Source: an uncultured Sphingobium sp.
GTDB taxonomy: Bacteria; Pseudomonadota; Alphaproteobacteria; Sphingomonadales; Sphingomonadaceae
DNA length: 21,453 nucleotides
Direction of reading: 5' to 3'
NCBI GenBank assembly: GCA_946479185.1
Contig: CAMLFF010000017.1
Location: 1 to 21,453 of the forward strand
The notes under the pieces are model-generated. The model saw nothing but the letters and a program-made list of their open reading frames with translations, made no database searches and was not told where the DNA came from. Position numbers and translations under genes: made by a program. Positions 16,575 to 21,453 of the stretch are shown here, piece after piece. The stretch's first letter is position 1. Each line of letters starts with the position of its first letter.

Positions 16575-17550
16575 TCGATCACTCGTGCAGCAGCTCTATG
16601 GTGAGATGCGTCTCCCTGTCGTCGTCGCGCCCATGTTCCTGATTTCGGGGCCGGATATGGTCATCGCGGCGGGCAAAGCGGGTATCATCGGCGCCTTTCC
16701 TGCGCCCAACGCCCGTACGATCGAGGATTTGGCCGAGTGGCTGCCACGTATCGCGAGCGAGCTCGCCGCGGCAGGTCGTCCCGGCATGTGGGCGATCAAC
16801 ATGATCGTGCATCAAACCTATGAGCGCTTTAATGCCGAGCTTGATCTTATTTGCGAGCATAAGCCACGCATCGTGATTACGGCGCTGGGTAGCCCGGTGC
16901 GGCCACTTGAGCGAGTCCACGCTTATGGCGGCGCAGTGTTCTCGGACGTGATCACGCCCCAGCAGGCCCGAAAGGCAGTGGATGCAGGCGCCGATGGGCT
17001 CGTTCTTGTTGCGAGCGGCGCGGGCGGCCATACCGGGCAATATAGCCCTTTTGCCTTCATTGAGGAGGTGCGCAGCTTCTGGAGCGGGCCGCTTATTCTC
17101 GGCGGCGCGATCGGCAGCGCGCGGACTATCCGCGCCGCACTCGCGCTAGGCGCTGACTTTGCCTATATGGGCACGCGCTTCATCGCCACACGCGAGAGCC
17201 TCGTCTCTGATGCCAATCGAGAGATGCTCGTGCGCGCGACGATGAAGGACATCATCACTACACCAGCCATCACTGGTGTTCCGGCAAACTGGATGAAGGA
17301 AAGCCTCGACGCCGCAGGCTTCACCCCCGAAATGCTCGAGGTGAAGAAGAAGATTGATTTCTCTAACCTGCATGGCGACAGTAAGGCTTGGAAGAATATC
17401 TGGGGCGCGGGTCATTCCGTTGGCCAGACCCGCGCAATCCAGAGCGTGGCAGAGCTGGTCGATGACCTTGTCGTCGATTATCAGGCGGGCCTTGCTGACG
17501 ACGCCGCGATTATGCGATGGCGACGGGACTATCATATTGATAATAAATAA
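16567..17550 (+). CDS. Nitronate-monooxygenase / NPD-like FMN flavoprotein
   Basis: 327 residues from ATG 16567, which overlaps the aldolase end by 8 nt (ATGGGTGA). It is a TIM-barrel FMN protein: [11 protein letters not shown] (21-31), a [17 protein letters not shown] segment (141-157) with the conserved [14 protein letters not shown] (179-189) and MGTRF (201-205) for the phosphate. Relatives include nitronate monooxygenases, FabK-like enoyl reductases and NADH:quinone reductases of the same fold, and sequence alone does not separate these. It is the last gene of the meta-cleavage operon, although no step of the standard pathway needs it. It might act on a nitro or enone intermediate or detoxify a by-product (inference). 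Confidence 0.88.
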   Translation: MGDRSLVQQLYGEMRLPVVVAPMFLISGPDMVIAAGKAGIIGAFPAPNARTIEDLAEWLPRIASELAAAGRPGMWAINMIVHQTYERFNAELDLICEHKPRIVITALGSPVRPLERVHAYGGAVFSDVITPQQARKAVDAGADGLVLVASGAGGHTGQYSPFAFIEEVRSFWSGPLILGGAIGSARTIRAALALGADFAYMGTRFIATRESLVSDANREMLVRATMKDIITTPAITGVPANWMKESLDAAGFTPEMLEVKKKIDFSNLHGDSKAWKNIWGAGHSVGQTRAIQSVAELVDDLVVDYQAGLADDAAIMRWRRDYHIDNK

Positions 17551-17559
17551 TAATTTTGA

Positions 17560-17580
17560 ATCGGCGCTTCTGGCGCCGAT
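17560..17580 (+). terminator. Hairpin after the meta-cleavage operon
   Basis: An 8-bp perfect stem (ATCGGCGC paired with GCGCCGAT) with a 5-nt loop TTCTG starts 10 nt after the flavoprotein stop. It is in the right place for the operon end, but no T run follows, so termination may need Rho or it may only protect the 3' end. Confidence 0.6.
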
Positions 17581-18313
17581 GTTAGGGCACATCGTGTAGT
17601 TATCGAATCTGCTGGAGCATGAACGAGAAGCCGGTGCGCCCAGCCCCGAGCTAACTGCATAACTGACCAGGCTGCCTCAATGGGTGGCCGGGGCATGATG
17701 GACAAATTTGAGAGGCCCCGATTAACGGAGGGGCAAATTTCATCACGAGGGCGTCCGGGAAGTTTCGGTGCCAAAGCGCGCCGAAGGCCTGCAAAACCTT
17801 TCGAATGGCAGTTATATTGGTTTAGTCATTTGGAAGCCGCCGGTGAGCAAACGGTCTGTTTAGGTGGGCAGGAATCGAAAAACCGTCGGTCCAGACTTGG
17901 GATTTGGAAATCAGGCGCAGAAGGGTCGGAACGGGTTGGTCCCGGAACCCGAAAACGACCCATCGAATGTCGGCTATCCCATTCGCAGCCGCGAAGCCGC
18001 CGTTCGGGATCGTCCCTATTTGCTGGCATCCAGAGGCCAGCGGACCGACGGCCGCTTCACGGCTTTACTCACCACAAGCGGCCTGTCAGGATTGTCCGCA
18101 ATTGTGGCCATTCAGAGCCTCACGACCTGACGTCGGCTTTTGGCGAACTCTGCCATTCGATGGGTGGCCTGGGAACGGCAGTAATGTCCCAAACCCAGGC
18201 GTTCCGACGCGCCGACCATACCATGAATGAAGGGCGGCTTTCGACGAACTTCATTTGTGCCGGGAACGTCGGCTTTGAGGGCAGAAGGGCTGAGCCGAGA
18301 AACTTCCTGTGAT
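17581..18313. repeat. Non-coding region with degenerate short repeats
   Basis: About 730 bp with no supported gene. A short word of the form GTCGGCTTT or a one-base variant recurs at 17969, 18132, 18233 and 18268. CCATTCG or CATTCG-type words stand near the first two copies. I recall similar degenerate words filling intergenic regions in sphingomonad genomes, but that is memory, not a search. Open frames through this block have no ribosome-binding site or recognisable domain. The block separates the catabolic cluster from the genes on the right and may mark an old insertion border. Confidence 0.5.
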
Positions 18314-19114
18314 TTAGATCCGGCCCAAAGTAACCCTCACCTCAGCTGCTCGAGCGAAGCCCTCCAATCCAGGATATATGCGAGCATGAGACAGGCCCAT
18401 GGCATCCAGCTCTGACATCGCAACCCGAAAGTCGCCGGCGGGAATGGTATACTTAGTCAAAATAACCTCGCCGTCTGAAAACTGCGACACATACTCCTCC
18501 AACGAGTTGGCTGGATTTTTCAGGTAGGTGAATTTCCCAAACTGGTTCTTAATCCTGGGATTCCAGACTGCGGGAACCTTAACAATCGGGCACCCCGCAG
18601 ATTCTGTCCACGCAGGGCTTTTCGCGTCCAGAACCCAAACCGCAACATACTTTTCCAGATTGATGCCTTGGCGGACGTGACCGCTAAACGCAAAAAACGC
18701 CGCCACGAACGGGCTTTCGCTCCAGTCAAGTAACCGAGTTGGGAGCCCATGGTGCTGGCCGAGTCCCAACATCGCCATTTTGTCGCTCCGCAGCGAATCC
18801 GGCATATCTTCAAGCTCACACTCTGCCGAAAATTCTTGGAGTAGGAGATCCGCCACGGAGTCTTTTTGAGCTCGATCGCCACTGTACCAGCGGTCAAATG
18901 ATGTACTTAACTTCCATCCATCTGTGCCTTGGCCTCGGAAAAGATAGTCACCCTTCCTGAACAAGCCATCGGTGAAGAAGTCCGTGATTACTCTTCCACG
19001 AAATTCAGACCAAGATCCGCAACCAACTTGAGTAACATTTTTTGAGATCTCTCGTTCCCCGCGGAATATTCCCATTTCAATAGCCCCATCTCGGCGTGAA
19101 GTCTTTTGCGCCAC
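18314..19114 (-). CDS. FRG-domain protein
   Basis: 266 residues from GTG 19114; an ATG at 19075 with GGGG upstream is an alternative start (253 residues). The domain name motif FRGQG lies at 59-63 after SWSEFRGRV (34-42). The second hallmark, GLGQHHGLPTRLLDWS (117-132), is complete, followed by PFVAAFFAFSG. The biochemical role of the FRG domain is not established; it is found in accessory bacterial genes. The gene stands alone on the minus strand, flanked by non-coding DNA, with no operon partner. Lower GC and more mixed codon use than the catabolic genes suggest recent transfer (visual impression). No membrane segment or signal peptide is seen. Confidence 0.85.
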   Translation of the reverse strand: MAQKTSRRDGAIEMGIFRGEREISKNVTQVGCGSWSEFRGRVITDFFTDGLFRKGDYLFRGQGTDGWKLSTSFDRWYSGDRAQKDSVADLLLQEFSAECELEDMPDSLRSDKMAMLGLGQHHGLPTRLLDWSESPFVAAFFAFSGHVRQGINLEKYVAVWVLDAKSPAWTESAGCPIVKVPAVWNPRIKNQFGKFTYLKNPANSLEEYVSQFSDGEVILTKYTIPAGDFRVAMSELDAMGLSHARIYPGLEGFARAAEVRVTLGRI

Positions 19115-19356
19115 CTATCCACCGTATGTGGGTTTGTGCGAACGGCCAAATCAATTGCAAACTACAAAGCGGCAGTCGATGCTGATGGACCTACCAACAA
19201 GCGCCCGCTTTAATCACCGGAACGGCCGTTCTGAATGAATGGCTGCTAACGGGCAATGCTCGTGCGATCGCGAATATCCGAGATGATGGCGCCTCCTGCC
19301 GTTCGCACCCAAAGAAGAGCGGCATTCGGAATCGGGAAAAGCCTTTGCGATGCTGC

Positions 19357-20079
19357 CTATTTCCAGCCGCTCTTCAGCGCTTCCTGCTCCTGCTCCGGGG
19401 TTAGTGCTCCCTTGGACGCCATAGCTTGCGCCGCGGCCATGATCTCGCCCAGTTCGCTTCCCGCTTGCCTATACTGCCCGCCTTGTGAGGCCTCGCCGTT
19501 TTGAAGGCGCTCAATCGCCCAGTGATCATCATTCCTGCAGGCGAGGCCTGCCGTATTGCTGGTCTGGAACACCCGGCAATAACGGTCTTTGGTATCGCGC
19601 AGGGATAGCAGCACATTCACTGGTTGCTGCGCCGTTGAGGCCGGTTGCGTAGTCAACGCCTCATCGAGCGCCCCTTGAGCCACCACCTGGCCATCCATGC
19701 CGCTTGGGGCCCCTCGTCCCGGCATCTGGTTCCCGATCACAAGGCCGATGGCAAGCGCAGCCGCAATCGAGCTTCCCATGACCCAACGGCTAAACGAGGG
19801 ACTGCGCGTCTTCTCAGCCTTGGCGGCGCGCGCGGCCTTTAGATCGGCGATCTCGGCCGTTGGGGCAGAGGCGCGGACGGCCTTAGCAAGCTTATCTGGC
19901 ACCGGCATCGTCAGCACAGGGTTGAAACGGGCTTGCAACCGTTCGCGCAGAGCGCGGTGCTGCGCGATCGTTTCCGCGAGCGAGGGATCGGTGATCATGG
20001 CCGCTTCGACAAGCGCCCGGCCTTCCTCATTCAGCTGGCCCTCGGCATAGGCGGCGAGCATCTCCCGGTTGATCGTCAT
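19357..20079 (-). CDS. Anti-sigma factor, single-pass membrane protein
   Basis: 240 residues from ATG 20079, with GGAGGG 6 nt upstream; an in-frame extension to 20154 lies inside the sigma gene and was rejected. The N-terminal cytoplasmic part (1-98) begins MTINREMLAAYAEGQL, typical of the sigma-binding helix of these proteins, and has no zinc-finger Cys pair. One membrane helix, WVMGSSIAAALAIGLVIG, spans about 99-116. The C-terminal part would face the periplasm and act as sensor. The start overlaps the sigma stop by ATGA, so the pair is co-translated. It presumably holds the ECF sigma factor inactive until an envelope signal arrives. Confidence 0.85.
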   Translation of the reverse strand: MTINREMLAAYAEGQLNEEGRALVEAAMITDPSLAETIAQHRALRERLQARFNPVLTMPVPDKLAKAVRASAPTAEIADLKAARAAKAEKTRSPSFSRWVMGSSIAAALAIGLVIGNQMPGRGAPSGMDGQVVAQGALDEALTTQPASTAQQPVNVLLSLRDTKDRYCRVFQTSNTAGLACRNDDHWAIERLQNGEASQGGQYRQAGSELGEIMAAAQAMASKGALTPEQEQEALKSGWK

Positions 20080-20594
20080 TCTGCGCCCTCCAATAATGCA
20101 TGCAAGGCATCCCGGCCACGCGCGAAGCGCGAGCTGAGCGTGCCCACCGGGCAACCGATGATATCGGCTGCCTCCTGATAGCCATAGCCCTCTACCATCA
20201 CGAGCAGCACTGCCTCACGCTGTTCGTCCGGCAGTTTTGCCAGCGCGCGATCCACATAGGCCAGTTCGGCATGAGCTTCCTGCTCGGCGGGGACACCCAC
20301 GGCAAGGCCGGCCTCCTCATCCAGAAAGGTCTGCTGCCGCCTGGTCTTTGCGCGAATTTCGTCGATCCATAAATTACGCATGATCCGGTACATCCAACTG
20401 TCTAGCCGTGTGCCCTGCGCCCATTGAGTCCGGGCCCTGAGCGCGCGCTCGATGGTCATCTGGCACAGGTCGTCGCCCTCGGCGAAATTGCGGGACAAGC
20501 CTGCCGCGAACCGCCGAAGCCGGGGCAGCAGGGCCACGATGCCATCCTCAAAATCCGTGCTCAGAACCAAATGCCTCTCACTTGTTGGATGCAA
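20076..20594 (-). CDS. ECF-family RNA polymerase sigma factor
   Basis: Up to 172 residues. Region 2 is seen in FAEGDDLCQMTIERALRAR and LDSWMYRIMRNLWIDEIR. Region 4 is seen in LAKLPDEQREAVLLVMVEGY and the helix-turn-helix YQEAADIIGCPVGTLSSRFARGRDAL. The start is uncertain: no ATG precedes region 2 in frame. TTG 20594 gives the longest form, and TTG 20570 has AGAGG just upstream and gives an N-terminus closer to family norms. It directs transcription of a small stress regulon, likely including itself and the divergent S8 peptidase gene. Control is by the anti-sigma factor encoded directly downstream. Confidence 0.92.
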   Translation of the reverse strand: MHPTSERHLVLSTDFEDGIVALLPRLRRFAAGLSRNFAEGDDLCQMTIERALRARTQWAQGTRLDSWMYRIMRNLWIDEIRAKTRRQQTFLDEEAGLAVGVPAEQEAHAELAYVDRALAKLPDEQREAVLLVMVEGYGYQEAADIIGCPVGTLSSRFARGRDALHALLEGAE

Positions 20595-20625
20595 CGGACC
20601 AACTCATCCGTTTCATCCATTGCAT
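20589..20625. promoter_or_regulatory. Nested inverted repeats between sigma gene and S8 peptidase gene
   Basis: Two inverted repeats share this segment: ATGCAA (20589-20594) with TTGCAT (20620-20625), and AACGGA (20593-20598) with TCCGTT (20607-20612). Only 53 bp separate the longest sigma ORF from the peptidase start, so the promoters of both divergent genes must be here or inside the sigma 5' end. The repeats could be a two-way ECF promoter or an operator. Confidence 0.4.
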
Positions 20626-20647
20626 AGCGTCATTTTTCCATGACAGG

Positions 20648-21424
20648 ATGAAGAAGATGGATTGTCGCCTGATTGCTCCCCTGCTGCTCACAGCGCTCAC
20701 GCCTGCGGTGGCGCAGATCGGCTTGCCCAATATCGGCGGGGCCGGGATTGATCGGCCGATCGGATCGGTGCTGGATCGGGCAACGAATAGCCTGGACGCT
20801 CAGGCATCGCTTGATGCCGTGACCGCCCCTGCTCGCTCCATAACAGCTATGGCGCGCGACCGGATCGAGCACATCGAGGATTTTCTGCGCGTGCACCGGA
20901 GCAGCGTGGAAGCCGATGAGAGCGGCCAACCGGCACGCCGCGCAATCCTCTTGATGCTTGATGGCGATGCGGCTGCACGCGCGACCGTGCAATCGATGGG
21001 CTTTTCGGCAACTGGGGAAGAGAATTTCAGTAATCTGGGATTGTCCGCCACCGAACTATCCGTTCCAAAGGGCCTCAGCCTGCCCGCGGCCCTTGCCCAA
21101 TTAAGGGCAGCGCTGCCCGAGGTGACCTTCACTGCCGACCAGCTCCTGTTTCCCAGCGGCGCGGCGGCAGGCAACACATCATCCTCATCCGGGAAGGGGG
21201 CGAGGCAGATACGCACGACCGTCGGCGTGATCGATGGCGGCGTGGGCGCGGCGGTGCCGGTGCGGAGCGCAAAAGGCTTTGCGACGGGCGCGCCCAGCGC
21301 GGTATGCGCTCGCCCCGCGCAACCGGGCTTTCCGCCACCACCCGATAGGCGACGAGCTCGTGGCTCTCCGAGCACGGAAGCTCGAGCTCCACCTTCTCCA
21401 CCGGCCCGATGGTCGGCGGGATGA
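20648..21424 (+). pseudogene. S8 (subtilisin-like) serine peptidase, truncated after the catalytic Asp
   Basis: From ATG 20648 the protein starts with a signal peptide (MKKMDCRLIA to about AVAQ, residue 23). A prodomain-like region follows to about residue 185, then the S8 Asp motif TVGVIDGG with D196. The family sequence runs to about FATGAPSA (211-218, near 21300). After that the frame turns into a Pro/Arg/Ser-rich tail without family character and stops at 21424. The His and Ser triad members are absent, so no active peptidase is made. The break coincides with the start of coding-like sequence on the other strand. It may be a real rearrangement or an assembly join. Divergence from an ECF sigma gene is a common arrangement for such peptidases. 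Confidence 0.75.
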
Positions 21425-21453
21425 TCAGTCCGAGCTGGCGCGCCATCGGACGG
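21303..21453 (-). CDS. Unidentified coding fragment running off the right edge
   Basis: On the minus strand a frame open to the window edge reads ARQLGLIIPPTIGPVEKVE and continues with ELPCSESHELVAYRVVAE down to about 21303. Its codons have G or C at nearly every third position, as in a real gene of this genome, while the plus-strand frame here does not. I do not recognise the family. It meets the broken peptidase gene at about 21300 and is presumably itself truncated there. The ATG at 21446 may be internal rather than the start. Confidence 0.4.

Noticed and set aside
17680..18312. Open frame of 210 codons on the plus strand after the meta-cleavage operon
   Set aside because: It has no ribosome-binding site or recognisable domain, runs through the degenerate repeat field, and its codon use is unlike the neighbouring genes.
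19119..19132. CATAC half-site on the minus strand upstream of the FRG gene
   Set aside because: The second half (GTAT at the fixed spacing) is missing.

Overview
The window is probably from an alphaproteobacterium of the Sphingomonadales (Sphingobium, Sphingomonas or Novosphingobium type). This is inferred from GC-rich coding sequence, two TonB-dependent receptors beside aromatic-catabolic genes, and an ECF sigma / anti-sigma pair divergent from an S8 peptidase gene. No rRNA, tRNA, CRISPR array or intact insertion sequence was seen.

Layout. 1-2057 (-) is a TonB-dependent receptor cut by the left edge. 2058-2989 is non-coding and carries a palindromic operator. 2990-5239 (+) is a second TonB-dependent receptor ending in a strong terminator. 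5325-6488 (+) is a serine hydrolase of the beta-lactamase / NylB fold. 6761-11338 (+) is a tight operon: Rieske dioxygenase large and small subunits, a cis-dihydrodiol dehydrogenase-like SDR, and a feruloyl-CoA-synthase-like ligase. 11363-11941 (-) is a TetR regulator. 12088-17550 (+) is a translationally coupled meta-cleavage operon: C-C hydrolase, type I extradiol dioxygenase, 2-hydroxypentadienoate hydratase, acylating acetaldehyde dehydrogenase, 4-hydroxy-2-oxovalerate aldolase and a nitronate-monooxygenase-like flavoprotein. 17581-18313 is non-coding and rich in degenerate repeats. 18314-19114 (-) is an FRG-domain gene. 19357-20594 (-) is the anti-sigma / ECF sigma pair. 20648-21424 (+) is an S8 peptidase gene broken just after its catalytic Asp, where unrelated sequence begins.

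How it fits together. Receptor uptake, possible hydrolytic release, ring dihydroxylation, rearomatisation, meta-cleavage and the lower pathway to pyruvate and acetyl-CoA form a nearly complete route for an unidentified aromatic compound. The ferredoxin and reductase that the Rieske oxygenase needs are not in the window.

The most notable observation is a shared 17-bp site, CATACNNTNNNGTATNG or a one-base variant. It occurs upstream of the second receptor (2786), twice upstream of the dioxygenase operon (6620 and 6731), and between tetR and the meta-cleavage operon (12018). It is the likely operator of the local TetR protein and would tie uptake, upper and lower pathway into one regulon.
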